A stretch of DNA of 32,433 nucleotides from an uncultured Ruminiclostridium sp. (GCA_910585505.1 CAJUFF010000014.1:1-32433); one strand, 5' to 3'. Counted from the first letter of the stretch, positions 7,488 to 15,436 are shown. The notes: generated by a model not told the origin, from the letters alone. Program-made: numbers and translations.

Positions 7488-8180
7488 CTATTTCCTTATT
7501 TTTCCCAGCATATCCGGCCTTTTCTCTCCGGTAACCTCCAGCGACTTCTCAAACTGCCACTTTTCAATATTCCCGTGATGTCCCGAAAGCAGCACTTCCG
7601 GCACTTTTCTTCCCCTCCATTCCTCCGGTCTTGTATACTGCGGATACTCCAACACCCCGTTATAATGGCTTTCAATGGAATAAGCGTCCTCGTTGGGCAA
7701 TACGCCCTCCTGAAGCCTTGCCACCGCGTCGGCTATTATAAGGGCGGGAAGCTCGCCGCCCGTCACCACGTAATCCCCCACGGAAATTTCCTCTGCCTTA
7801 AGCTCATCCAGCACTCTCTGGTCAACACCCTCATAGTGCCCGCAAAGCAAAATAATGTGTTCCTCCTTCGCCAGTTCTTTAACAAGCCGCTGATCCAAGG
7901 TTTTTCCCTGAGGGGACATATAAATAATACGCGGGGCTTCACTCCCCGCTTTGTTTTTTATGGCTTGTATGCAATCATAAACCGGCTGCGCCTGCATTAC
8001 CATTCCCGTGCCCCCGCCGTATGCCTTGTCGTCTACTCGGCGATGCTTGTCCAATGTATAATCCCTTATATTATGGCACTCTATGGTGATATATCCGCCC
8101 TTTCGGCCTCTTCCCACCACGCTTTCCGACAATACCGCCTCGCACATGGCGGGAAAGAGAGTCGCTATGTCAATTCTCAT
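7488..8180 (-). CDS. trmD: tRNA (guanine-N1)-methyltransferase
   Basis: TrmD (230 residues, normal length) methylates G37 of tRNAs with G36 using S-adenosylmethionine, preventing frameshifts. Diagnostic sequence: MRIDIATLFPAMCEAVL start, YGGGTGMVMQAQPV, YMSPQGKTLDQRL, LLCGHYEGVDQRV, then GDYVVTGGELPALIIADA and SHYNGVLEYPQYTRP, which form the trefoil-knot SPOUT fold and cofactor site. Its start overlaps the rimM stop by 1 bp, so the two are translationally coupled. In many Firmicutes rimM-trmD follows rpsP and a KH-domain gene; here an alpha/beta hydrolase precedes rimM instead. A terminator lies about 50 bp past the stop. Confidence 0.97.
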   Translation of the reverse strand: MRIDIATLFPAMCEAVLSESVVGRGRKGGYITIECHNIRDYTLDKHRRVDDKAYGGGTGMVMQAQPVYDCIQAIKNKAGSEAPRIIYMSPQGKTLDQRLVKELAKEEHIILLCGHYEGVDQRVLDELKAEEISVGDYVVTGGELPALIIADAVARLQEGVLPNEDAYSIESHYNGVLEYPQYTRPEEWRGRKVPEVLLSGHHGNIEKWQFEKSLEVTGEKRPDMLGKIRK

Positions 8181-8713
8181 TATCTTATTGCTTCCTCATT
8201 ATCAAAAAGTCCTTTTAACGGACGTATCTCTATTCTCTCCTTGTCCGGATCCACGCTTATGAGAACCTCCGGTATCGCGGGAAACATCAGTTCTTTTCCG
8301 CTTTCGCCCCTTATGAGATACACGTCCGTAGGCCCGTTCTGCATTATTTCCTTCACTTCACCGTAAAGCTCGTTCGTGTCAACGTCATAGACGGGCAGCC
8401 CCAAAATGTCCGCAATAAACCATGTGTCGTCGGGCAGCTCCGCATCCTCGCGGTCAATGTAAAGAATGCTCCCCACAAGAGGCTGCGCCTTTTCCACCGT
8501 GTCTATGTTTTCTATTTTCAGCTTGCACATATCGTTGGCTATGGCGTAAGCTCCCGTTACTTTTACCGGCTTGTGCTCGGCGCCCAGATAAAGGTCAAAA
8601 TCGGTAAGCATTTCGCAGCCGTCACAAAGCACCTGCGCCCGCATTTCGCCTTTAAGTCCCACCGTTTTGGTCAGCCTTGCCGCTTCAAGATAACGCTTTT
8701 TCATTTTTATCAT
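8180..8713 (-). CDS. rimM: Ribosome maturation factor RimM
   Basis: RimM (177 residues) assists late 30S maturation by binding S19 near the 16S 3' domain. The N-terminal RimM barrel starts YLEAARLTKTVGLKGEMRA, and the C-terminal PRC-barrel has ELPDDTWFIADILGLPVYD and the typical KELMFPAIPEVLISVDPDKERIEI ending in GLFD. Two in-frame starts, 8713 and 8704, fit; 8713 has GGAAAGG close upstream, 8704 has it at longer spacing. Length and order are normal. It lies 46 bp after the stop of the alpha/beta hydrolase with no hairpin between, so it probably shares its transcript. Confidence 0.96.
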   Translation of the reverse strand: MIKMKKRYLEAARLTKTVGLKGEMRAQVLCDGCEMLTDFDLYLGAEHKPVKVTGAYAIANDMCKLKIENIDTVEKAQPLVGSILYIDREDAELPDDTWFIADILGLPVYDVDTNELYGEVKEIMQNGPTDVYLIRGESGKELMFPAIPEVLISVDPDKERIEIRPLKGLFDNEEAIR

Positions 8714-8759
8714 CCGCCTTTCCGTTTATGGGTAATATTTGCTTAGAAACTGTCCCAAA

Positions 8760-9683
8760 TTAACGGGCTTTCAACACCTTTTCGGTCCACTGCAAAATAT
8801 CCTCATAAACCTCCTGCCTGTTGATTTCGTTAATAAGCTCATGCCGCGCGTCAATATACATTCTGACGGAAACGTTCTCCATTCCCGCTTTTTTAAGTCT
8901 CCCGTATACTTTCCTTACGCCCTTTCCGAAATCGCCTATGGGATCCTCCTCGCCGCTCATAAGCATAACGGGCAGATTTTTGGGCAATGAATACGCCCAT
9001 TCTCTTTTTGAGACTTCGGACAGCAGTCTTACAAGATCGCGGTACGCACCCGAAGTAAAGGCAAAATTTCCCAAAGGATCGCTTTTGTAATACTCGATTT
9101 TATCCTTGTCGCGGGTTATCCAGTCCAATTCGCTGCTCTTGTCGCTGACCCGCCTTGTGAGGAAATGGTAGAACATCCACTGTCCCTGATCGAGATGCGT
9201 CTTAGTCCCCGTCATATTTTCAAGCAGCCTTACGGCAGCCCCCGCCGCTCCGTCGGGCACCCCGCTGCCTGTTCCCATATAAAGAGCCGCGCATATGGAT
9301 TCCGGGTACCAGGAAGTATACAGCCGCGCAATAAAACTCCCCATACTGTGCCCGAAAAGAATGACGGGGGTTTCCGGGTATTTTTCTTTTATAATATCCG
9401 TCATTCTCTTTTCATCCCGCACCAGAAAACGCCAGCCGTTGTATTCCGAGAAAAAGCCCTTGTCATCCTCGGTAACGGCGGTGCGGCCGTGTCCCAAGTG
9501 ATCGTCGCCCGCCACCGCGTAGCCGTTATTTGCCATATAACCCGAAAATTCCGCGTAACGGCCGAAATATTCGCACATTCCGTGAACCACCTGTATAACA
9601 GCCTTGGGCTTTTCCCCGCCCGCAGGCTCTATTATTTCATAATGTATCTGTTTGGTTCCTTCCGAAGATAAGAAGTTAGGCAT
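8760..9683 (-). CDS. Alpha/beta hydrolase, monoglyceride-lipase/lysophospholipase type
   Basis: A 307-residue serine hydrolase (Hydrolase_4/S33 type). Seen: an IQVVHGMCEYFGRY oxyanion-hole motif near residues 31-44, GDDHLGHGRT, nucleophile elbow GHSMGS (Ser at about 112), acid in LPVMLMSGEEDPIGD and histidine in YIDARHELINE. This pattern is that of monoacylglycerol lipases and lysophospholipases such as PldB-like proteins. No signal peptide, so cytoplasmic. Its ATG lies inside the end of a 46-residue ORF that carries its ribosome site (AGGAAGGAG). Upstream come the toxin-antitoxin genes, downstream rimM-trmD, all on the same strand. Substrate is inferred from family only. Confidence 0.85.
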   Translation of the reverse strand: MPNFLSSEGTKQIHYEIIEPAGGEKPKAVIQVVHGMCEYFGRYAEFSGYMANNGYAVAGDDHLGHGRTAVTEDDKGFFSEYNGWRFLVRDEKRMTDIIKEKYPETPVILFGHSMGSFIARLYTSWYPESICAALYMGTGSGVPDGAAGAAVRLLENMTGTKTHLDQGQWMFYHFLTRRVSDKSSELDWITRDKDKIEYYKSDPLGNFAFTSGAYRDLVRLLSEVSKREWAYSLPKNLPVMLMSGEEDPIGDFGKGVRKVYGRLKKAGMENVSVRMYIDARHELINEINRQEVYEDILQWTEKVLKAR

Positions 9684-9816
9684 GTTTTTTCTCCTTCCTT
9701 ACTTTCTCGCCGATTTCTTCATAGTCCTTATCTATAAATTCAAAAACGGTGCCCTTGTCCACCGTGCCGTCCGGCAGAATTGCAAGCCGGTTTTCTTCTT
9801 TGCAGTCAGCGCTCAT
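9676..9816 (-). CDS. Small 46-residue ORF between toxin and hydrolase
   Basis: The ORF starts with the ATG at 9816, inside the end of the toxin gene (11-bp overlap), and stops at 9676, inside the start of the hydrolase gene (8-bp overlap). It encodes 46 residues: a charged start (MSADCKEEN), RLAILPDGTVDKGTVFEF and an acidic/basic helix ending RKEKKHA. Overlaps at both ends are typical of real coupled genes. The LPDGTVDKGTVFEF stretch looks protein-like, but I do not recognise it. Alternative: a spacer carrying the hydrolase ribosome site. Confidence 0.45.
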   Translation of the reverse strand: MSADCKEENRLAILPDGTVDKGTVFEFIDKDYEEIGEKVRKEKKHA

Positions 9817-10069
9817 AATGCGACCATAAAGAAACAATTTTTATTATTTTTTCCCCTTCCAAAACTTCATACACAAGCCTATGCTGTTTGTTTATTCGAC
9901 GGGAATACAAACCGTTTAATTCGCCCACCAGCTTTTCATAAACCGGCGGATTTTGATATGGATTTTTTCGGATTATGTCAGTTAATTCTTTTGCTTTTTT
10001 ATCTAAATGAGCCGCTTTCAGTTTTTGTATATCTTTTTCGGCCGTTTTAGTAAAATAAATTTTATTCAT
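9806..10069 (-). CDS. Txe/YoeB family mRNA interferase toxin
   Basis: An 87-residue RelE-superfamily toxin of the YoeB/Txe type, which cleaves mRNA in the ribosomal A site when free of antitoxin. Seen: FTKTAEKDIQKLK start, KLVGELNGLYSRRINKQHRLVYE core, and C-terminal LWSHYER with the H-Y pair that closes YoeB active sites; the arginine of HRLVY is also present, so it looks catalytically intact. The ATG at 10069 overlaps the antitoxin stop as TAATG, and a GAGG site lies within the antitoxin gene; a GTG six bases upstream is a less likely start. Antitoxin-first order and overlap are typical of type II pairs. Confidence 0.9.
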   Translation of the reverse strand: MNKIYFTKTAEKDIQKLKAAHLDKKAKELTDIIRKNPYQNPPVYEKLVGELNGLYSRRINKQHRLVYEVLEGEKIIKIVSLWSHYER

Positions 10070-10296
10070 TACCACATAACCTCATCTTCCGGAACACATT
10101 CCGAAATCGGTGTGTTTTTCCCTTCGATAAGCTTTTTGGACATTTCGAGATCGGAAAGAAGTTCCGTTGTTTCCAGCGCCCCGCTTTTAAGCTTTTCCAT
10201 AGTGCTTTTAAAGGCTTGGAGCATTTCAAGAACGCTTTGAAGCTGCCATTCCTCCATACTGTTTATCACTGAAATGCATCTTTCGCGATTGCTCAT
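10069..10296 (-). CDS. Antitoxin of the YoeB-type pair
   Basis: A 75-residue protein directly upstream of the toxin. The N-terminal part (RERCISVINSMEEWQLQSVLEMLQAFKSTM) is helical and resembles antitoxins that accompany Clostridia YoeB-like toxins. The C-terminal part is acidic and likely disordered until it wraps the toxin (ISECVPEDEVMW). There is no obvious ribbon-helix-helix motif, so autoregulation cannot be claimed from sequence. Ribosome site GGGG at 9 bp. It follows the LCP-like gene by 38 bp on the same strand. Confidence 0.75.
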   Translation of the reverse strand: MSNRERCISVINSMEEWQLQSVLEMLQAFKSTMEKLKSGALETTELLSDLEMSKKLIEGKNTPISECVPEDEVMW

Positions 10297-10334
10297 AAAA
10301 ATCTACCCCATTTCGTAATTAAAAGTAAAAATCT

Positions 10335-11216
10335 TTATTCCTCCTCAATTCCCAGCCTCTCCAGAATGGTGGTTTTGGAGCTGTCCGAAAGCACAAACAT
10401 GCCGTCCGCCGTATCCCCGTAAGGTATATAGTACTGCCCCGGATTATTGCTTTCAGTGCTGGTGAACAGAAACGCCTGCTGCCTTTTTGTGTAATCCTCA
10501 AGGGTAAGGTCGGTATCGGCGGTGTTTATAAGCTTTGTAAAATAGCTTTGTATAACCGTAGCCGCAAGCCCCCTCAAATTGCTGTTGACTATTGACACCG
10601 CCGTGGAGCCGCCTACCTGACTCTGATAATCCTCGCCGTAAGAAGAGTTGTCATAATTTAAGTAAACATAAAGGTCGTTTCCGTTCATTGAATGAACTCC
10701 CGTCTCGAACAAAACGCTGCCGTCGGGATTGATAACGTCATAAGCGCAGTTTATATTTACCTTTCCTATTGCGTCCGCCATGGAAACAAAGCTTTCTCGG
10801 TCAAGCTTGACATACCTGTCGCACTTTACTCCCACCGCTCCCTCGATGGCGTAAAGCACCGACTGAATCCCACCCTCGGAGTAAAATTCGTCAAGGGTTT
10901 TCTGGTTATACCCAACCTGTCCCCGCAAATCCGCCCTCAAGGGAATGCAGATCACCGCCTCCTCGGCGGGCTGATAGCTCACTATCATATATCTTGTGGG
11001 ATTGGCCGCTTTTTCGTTGGAAAGCATAAACAAAACGGTTATATTATTTGAAGCGTCGGGCATGTCGCTGGTGATGCCGCTTCGGTTTATTTCTCCTTTG
11101 GGTACAAAAATGGAGTCCCAGATAAGGGAAAGCCCCATAGCCGCAAGGACGGCTGTCAAAATAAAGGTTATCAGATAAATATACCAGTTGCTTTTTCTTC
11201 TTTTCCGCACCGTCAT
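10335..11216 (-). CDS. LytR-CpsA-Psr (LCP)-like membrane protein, divergent
   Basis: A 293-residue protein. The start at 11216 was chosen over an upstream in-frame start because AAAGGAGAGG lies about 9 bp before it and the protein then begins MTVRKRRKSNWYIYLI: a basic cytoplasmic tip followed by one membrane helix. The extracellular part follows the LCP layout: ITVLFMLSN, RYMIVSYQPAEEAVICIPLRADLRG, LYAIEGAVGVKCDRYVKLDRESFVSMADAIGKVNINC. LCP enzymes attach teichoic acid or capsule to peptidoglycan. The normal phosphate-binding arginine/aspartate motifs (SIPRD; RYR..D..R.QRQ) are degenerate here (CIPLRADL; YLNYDNSSYGEDYQSQV), so activity is doubtful. Probably first gene of the chain to trmD. 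Confidence 0.7.
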   Translation of the reverse strand: MTVRKRRKSNWYIYLITFILTAVLAAMGLSLIWDSIFVPKGEINRSGITSDMPDASNNITVLFMLSNEKAANPTRYMIVSYQPAEEAVICIPLRADLRGQVGYNQKTLDEFYSEGGIQSVLYAIEGAVGVKCDRYVKLDRESFVSMADAIGKVNINCAYDVINPDGSVLFETGVHSMNGNDLYVYLNYDNSSYGEDYQSQVGGSTAVSIVNSNLRGLAATVIQSYFTKLINTADTDLTLEDYTKRQQAFLFTSTESNNPGQYYIPYGDTADGMFVLSDSSKTTILERLGIEEE

Positions 11217-11240
11217 CGCAAATTGCCTCTCCTTTTGGAC

Positions 11241-11269
11241 TTGTATTTTAAATGGATTTGATGTATAAT
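11241..11269 (+). promoter_or_regulatory. Promoter for alr
   Basis: TTGTAT (11241-11246), 17-bp spacer, TATAAT (11264-11269) on the + strand. Predicted start about 11276, giving a 5' leader of about 120 nt for alr. Its -35 is inside a 14-bp sequence repeated in inverse at 11354-11367. Confidence 0.65.
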
Positions 11270-11332
11270 TGATATTCGGAATCTGTAAAAAAACAGGCAG
11301 AGCAGGAATAATTTTCAAGACTGCACGATATT

Positions 11333-11361
11333 ATTTTACCACATCTTTATAAGAAATACAA
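11333..11361 (-). promoter_or_regulatory. Promoter for the LCP-like gene and downstream chain
   Basis: On the - strand TTGTAT (11361-11356), 17-bp spacer, TAAAAT (11338-11333). It faces the alr promoter; the predicted transcripts would overlap by about 50 nt. The -35 lies in the inverse copy of the 14-bp repeat TTGGACTTGTATTT. Confidence 0.65.
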
Positions 11362-11398
11362 GTCCAATGATAAAATATACGGAAGGAAAACACAAAAA

Positions 11399-12571
11399 AT
11401 GAATAATTACATAAACCCGAATATAAACGAAAACAAAGCTTTTGACAGACGCTGCTGGGCGGAAATCGATCTTGACAAGCTGGCCTTTAATCTGAACAGC
11501 ATAAAAAGACAGTGTCCCGATAAGGAGCCGATTATGGTGGTAAAAGCCAACGCCTACGGACATTCCGACGTAATCTGCGCAAAGGAATATTATCGGCTTG
11601 GTGAAAGGCGCTTTGCCGTTTCCAATCTTCACGAGGCGGAAAGATTAAGAAATATAACGGGAGACGGAAGCTGTTTTTTGCTGGTTTTCGGATACGTAGA
11701 AGAGAGCCGCTTCGAGGATATTTTACGCCTTGACCTTACCGTTTCCTTGGGCAGCACGGAGTTTGCGCACAGGCTCGGCAGGTTTGCCGAAAAAAAAGGC
11801 GTTAAGATAAAAGCAAACATTGCCGTGGATACGGGAATGTCGAGAGTGGGGGTGCGCACTGCCGAGGAAATAGAGGAAATAATGAATCTTAAGGGCTTTG
11901 AAATAACGGGAATTTATTTTCACTTTGCCGCGGCTGATATGCCCGAAGAAGAGCATAAGAGATTCACGCTGGGTCAGTACGACAAGTTCGTCTCTCTTAC
12001 CGAAAAATACGCCCTGCCCTTCCATTGCCTGAACAGCGGCGGCATAGCCTTCTATCCGCAGCTGGGCGGCGAAATGATGAGACCCGGGCTGATATTATTC
12101 GGCGTAAGCGCAAATCCCAATACGGAAAGCACTCTGGAATTAAAACAGGTAATGACTCTTAAGAGCGTTATCGATCAGATAAAGATCATACCCAAGGGCA
12201 CCGATATCGGGTATGGCAGAACCTATACAACCGATCGTGAACAGGTAATCGCGTTGGTGCCTGTGGGATATGCGGACGGATATTCGAGAAAACTGTCCAA
12301 TAAGGGGATAGTGGAAGTAAACGGAGTATTGTGTCCCGTAAGAGGAAGAATTTGTATGGATCAGATGATGGTTGACGTTACGGCGGCCGGCGCGGCAGTG
12401 GGAGACGAAGTAGTGCTGTTCGGGGATCGGTTTAAGGAGACTTCTCTGGATTATGCGGCGGGGCTTATCGGAGAGACCATTACCCATGAGCTTATCTGCG
12501 GAATTTCGGCGAGGGTGCCGAGGGTGGCGGTAAGAAACGGGGAAGTTGTTGAAGTGGTTTGCGAAAGATAA
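11399..12571 (+). CDS. alr: Alanine racemase
   Basis: Alr (390 residues) interconverts L- and D-alanine for peptidoglycan, using pyridoxal phosphate. Seen: AEIDLDKLAFNLN start, the PLP-lysine motif MVVKANAYGHSD near residue 50, AVDTGMSRVGVR, HCLNSGGIAFYP, MMRPGLILFGV, GYGRTYTTDREQVIALVPVGYADGY and the second-subunit tyrosine region RGRICMDQMMVDVT, ending in GISARVPRV. An N-terminal extension of about 18 residues precedes the family start. A GGAAGG site lies upstream. It is monocistronic and converges on the BlaR1-like gene. Confidence 0.97.
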   Translation: MNNYINPNINENKAFDRRCWAEIDLDKLAFNLNSIKRQCPDKEPIMVVKANAYGHSDVICAKEYYRLGERRFAVSNLHEAERLRNITGDGSCFLLVFGYVEESRFEDILRLDLTVSLGSTEFAHRLGRFAEKKGVKIKANIAVDTGMSRVGVRTAEEIEEIMNLKGFEITGIYFHFAAADMPEEEHKRFTLGQYDKFVSLTEKYALPFHCLNSGGIAFYPQLGGEMMRPGLILFGVSANPNTESTLELKQVMTLKSVIDQIKIIPKGTDIGYGRTYTTDREQVIALVPVGYADGYSRKLSNKGIVEVNGVLCPVRGRICMDQMMVDVTAAGAAVGDEVVLFGDRFKETSLDYAAGLIGETITHELICGISARVPRVAVRNGEVVEVVCER

Positions 12572-12700
12572 TATCGACGCCGCGCAATTATCCGACAGCT
12601 CCGTTTTCTCCCGCTTATATTCTATAAGTATCGTTCGCAAATCATTTTCCACATACCGCTGCATGTCTGCTTGTATTTTGTTCGGGCGCGCAGATACCAA

Positions 12701-12738
12701 CCGCCGAAACAACGGTTTTTATGCCGTTGTTTCGGCGG
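12701..12738. terminator. Hairpin between convergent alr and the BlaR1-like gene
   Basis: Perfect 15-bp stem CCGCCGAAACAACGG/CCGTTGTTTCGGCGG with an 8-base T/A-rich loop. There is no T-tract on either side, so termination may be weak or the stem may only block transcripts. It is the only structure in the 190-bp gap after alr. Confidence 0.5.
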
Positions 12739-12764
12739 AAGTGCTGAATATTACCTTGAATAAA

Positions 12765-14906
12765 TCAGAATGCGCCTGCTGGCGCAATCGAAACACTGCC
12801 CCTTACATTTCCCAAAGCGCCGTCCGGGGCTTGGAGGTACAGCCGATAGGTTCCCGCCATCGGAGGCTCAACGGTAAAATCCGCAATACATTTTAGCGGT
12901 TCCCCCGGCTGACGCAGGTTATTTACTGACCAATAGGCCACATCTTCCTGCCCGTCCTTTGCGAAAAAGACCTTCATTCTGTTTCCCGTTTTCGCTGAAA
13001 TATTGTAAGAAATTTCGTCCCCGTCGGACAAATTGTATTCCCCCAGGGAAATGGTTTCTCCCGCCGCTGCGGTCTTGAAATCAACGGGGATGATTTCCAT
13101 TCCGGTGTTATCATCCGGTTCGTCCATATCCCCCAACAGTTCAATCACTTCCGACTCGGTCATATAGGAAACGCCTGTGATTTTGTTTTCCCCATCACGG
13201 ACAATCTTGATATGGACGGTTCCTTTCGGGTTCATATTCAGCGTGTAAACGGACTTGTTGGGTCGGATATCCAAAAAGATATTGACAAGCCGACCCGCAT
13301 AGTAATAATCCTTTCCATCCATCGTAACGCCCACAGCCCGGTATTCCGCCGCCTGTGCTTCGACCCATTCTTTCTCCTGCTTTTCCTTTAATTCATCATG
13401 CTCATCATTTCGATCCAATCTGTTAAAGAGCATGGATTGAAATGCCCAGTTCCCGTCTTCCAAAGCCCGATCCAGCCAAAGTTCCAGTTCCATTTCGTCC
13501 ATACAGTCAATCAAGATGGAGAAAAACGCTGTTTTCTCATCGGCATACGCTTTTTCGGCGAAGCCGGTAAACAAAGCGGAATTTGTGTCAAGCCAACGCA
13601 CAGAAACAGAGAAGAAAGCAAAATCCCCGTCAGCATAGAGCTTTTCAAGCCATTTCTTTTGAGCATTTTCATCCAGCCGGGGAAAAGTGATTTCAAACAA
13701 CGGCAGGCTGCCAGCATCATAGTACTGTTCCGCCAGGGAACTATAATCTTTGCTGCTCTTTTCACCGGTTCCAACCTGTGTGGAATTTTGCCCCCCGGAC
13801 ACCGAATGTTTGCCGGACGGCTGATTGGCTGCGGCGGCAGTCGGGTAAACGCCAACAAAAGCCGCACCCAAAATCACACACAGCGTCAGCACACCCGTCA
13901 AAAAGCGTATTGCTGTTGATTTTTTCTTAAACTTCATAATTGCACACAACCTTTCTTTCAATAGCTGTTTATTTTCGCTCAACGTGACCGCTCCGAGATT
14001 TTCCTTGTATTTCCCAACCGCCGCCATAGCGTCAAGCAAGGTTTTCCCGTAGTCCTGCGCGTTGCCGTTCCCAATTTTAGCAAGGACGGCTTCATCACAA
14101 GAAAATTCACAAGCCTTTGTGATTTCCCGGCTCATAAGATGCACAAAAGGATTAAACCAATGCAGGCAGACGGTAATTTGAACCAGCCATTTATAGAACA
14201 TATCCCGCCGTTTATAGTGCGTCAGTTCATGCAGAATGATATAACGAAAATCTTTTTCCGGAATGTCCGCGCCGGGCAGTACGATACATGGATGGAAAAA
14301 TCCAATCAGCAGCGGGGAGGAAACCAACGGATTGATACATAATTCAATCGGCTTTTTAATGCCTGACTGCTTCGCAGCAATAGAAAGCCGGTCTAACAGT
14401 CCAATATCAAAAACCGGGGTCAATCCGGCGTTAATATACCGTATAAAACCCTGATAGATTGTTATTTTACGTATCAGCAGACCCAGCGCAACTATCAGCC
14501 AAGCCAGCCAGATGTGATCGATAAACAACGTCCCAATATCTTGCAGCGGGCGGGCAGTTGTTACATCATCTGCCGGATTATTCACAGTTTCATTATACCG
14601 CTCCGCCCCAACAGCGGGAGCAAGATTGCCTCCCGTAGCGTTTCGTGGGGGCTGTTGCTGCTGAGGTAAAGGAGCGGCCTGGGATATTGCCTGATCGACT
14701 GCCTGATAGGTCTTTCCCAGCAGATTTACTTCCGACCCGAACGGGAGCAGCAGCCGCAAAACGACAACCAGCCAAATATAATACTGCCATTGTCGGCTGA
14801 TTTTATCCTTTAAAAATCGTTTTACCAACAGCAAGGTCAGGATAAGCAATCCGCCGGAAACGGACATGGACAGGAAGGTTTTTAAAACCGCGTTCATTGT
14901 TGGCAT
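12765..14906 (-). CDS. BlaR1/MecR1-type M56 metallopeptidase sensor
   Basis: A 713-residue membrane sensor. The N-terminal half has hydrophobic helices (about 12-30, 42-55, 130-145), the zinc-protease motif HELTH at 226-230 with a downstream EFSCDEAVL glutamate, and a fourth helix at about 333-352. In BlaR1/MecR1 systems this protease inactivates the BlaI/MecI repressor. The extracellular part (from about 360) is not the usual penicillin-binding domain: it contains three tandem units of about 30 residues (411-498) with the pattern A..D...AF.S....LD, then a mixed domain and a C-terminal beta domain (GEYNLSDGDEISYNI). The start overlaps the repressor stop by 13 bp; an ATG nine bases later would give an ATGA overlap. 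Confidence 0.85.
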   Translation of the reverse strand: MPTMNAVLKTFLSMSVSGGLLILTLLLVKRFLKDKISRQWQYYIWLVVVLRLLLPFGSEVNLLGKTYQAVDQAISQAAPLPQQQQPPRNATGGNLAPAVGAERYNETVNNPADDVTTARPLQDIGTLFIDHIWLAWLIVALGLLIRKITIYQGFIRYINAGLTPVFDIGLLDRLSIAAKQSGIKKPIELCINPLVSSPLLIGFFHPCIVLPGADIPEKDFRYIILHELTHYKRRDMFYKWLVQITVCLHWFNPFVHLMSREITKACEFSCDEAVLAKIGNGNAQDYGKTLLDAMAAVGKYKENLGAVTLSENKQLLKERLCAIMKFKKKSTAIRFLTGVLTLCVILGAAFVGVYPTAAAANQPSGKHSVSGGQNSTQVGTGEKSSKDYSSLAEQYYDAGSLPLFEITFPRLDENAQKKWLEKLYADGDFAFFSVSVRWLDTNSALFTGFAEKAYADEKTAFFSILIDCMDEMELELWLDRALEDGNWAFQSMLFNRLDRNDEHDELKEKQEKEWVEAQAAEYRAVGVTMDGKDYYYAGRLVNIFLDIRPNKSVYTLNMNPKGTVHIKIVRDGENKITGVSYMTESEVIELLGDMDEPDDNTGMEIIPVDFKTAAAGETISLGEYNLSDGDEISYNISAKTGNRMKVFFAKDGQEDVAYWSVNNLRQPGEPLKCIADFTVEPPMAGTYRLYLQAPDGALGNVRGSVSIAPAGAF

Positions 14907-15277
14907 TTTCCTTTCTCCAGCAGCCTTTTTAATTCCTCGTATTCCTCGTCTGCCAGCAAGTCGCCAAAAATTAAATTGGATACCAAACCTTTTACGCTTC
15001 CCTCATAAATCTTATCCATAAATTTTTTTGTCTGAGCTGTCTGATATTCCATTTCAGAAATAAGCGTGGTATATTCGTTGCGGCGTCCGACTTTCTTAGC
15101 GCTCAAAAAGCCCTTGTCAATTAACCGCGACAGCAGTACAATCAGAGTATTCTTTTGACACGGCTTGCCCTTTTCTGCCAGCCCGTTCATGATATAGGGA
15201 AACAACGATACTTCCTCCGAGTTTCCCCACACGATTTTCATAATTTCTAATTCCGCATCGGATAGTTGCTGCACCAT
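14894..15277 (-). CDS. BlaI/MecI/CopY family repressor
   Basis: A 127-residue winged-helix repressor. The start at 15277 is set by AAGGAGG seven bases upstream and by the family N-terminus MVQQLSDAELEIMKIVWG. It continues with the recognition-helix region KGKPCQKNTLIVLLSRLIDKG, wing KVGRRNEYTTLIS, and a dimerisation tail ending LKRLLEKGKCQQ. BlaI-type repressors bind dyads at their own promoter and are cleaved or inactivated after the partner M56 protein senses its signal. The two genes overlap. A strong promoter with repeated GTTATAC lies just upstream. The signal is unlikely to be a simple beta-lactam, given the sensor's odd domain. Confidence 0.9.
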   Translation of the reverse strand: MVQQLSDAELEIMKIVWGNSEEVSLFPYIMNGLAEKGKPCQKNTLIVLLSRLIDKGFLSAKKVGRRNEYTTLISEMEYQTAQTKKFMDKIYEGSVKGLVSNLIFGDLLADEEYEELKRLLEKGKCQQ

Positions 15278-15292
15278 GTTTTCCTCCTTAAT

Positions 15293-15345
15293 GTATAACA
15301 TAACGTTGACAATTAAAGTATAACACACTGTTTCACTTTTGTCAA
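15293..15345 (-). promoter_or_regulatory. Promoter and candidate operator of the BlaI-BlaR1-type pair
   Basis: On the - strand TTGACA (15345-15340), 17-bp spacer, TATACT (15322-15317). The element GTTATAC occurs at 15324-15318 and again at 15299-15293, 25 bp apart; the first overlaps the -10. These are plausible repressor-binding half sites. Promoter confidence is high, operator confidence low. Confidence 0.7.
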
Positions 15346-15436
15346 GTCTATTTCTGCTGAAGAAGCCAAAAACAAATTTCTTAATTTTTACGCTTTTTGG
15401 AAATATATGTTCTCGGCAAGCACGGAAAGTGTATAG

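Noticed and set aside
7575..8366. Long + strand open frame antisense to trmD and rimM
   Set aside because: No ribosome site, composition is a mirror of the clearly coding - strand genes.
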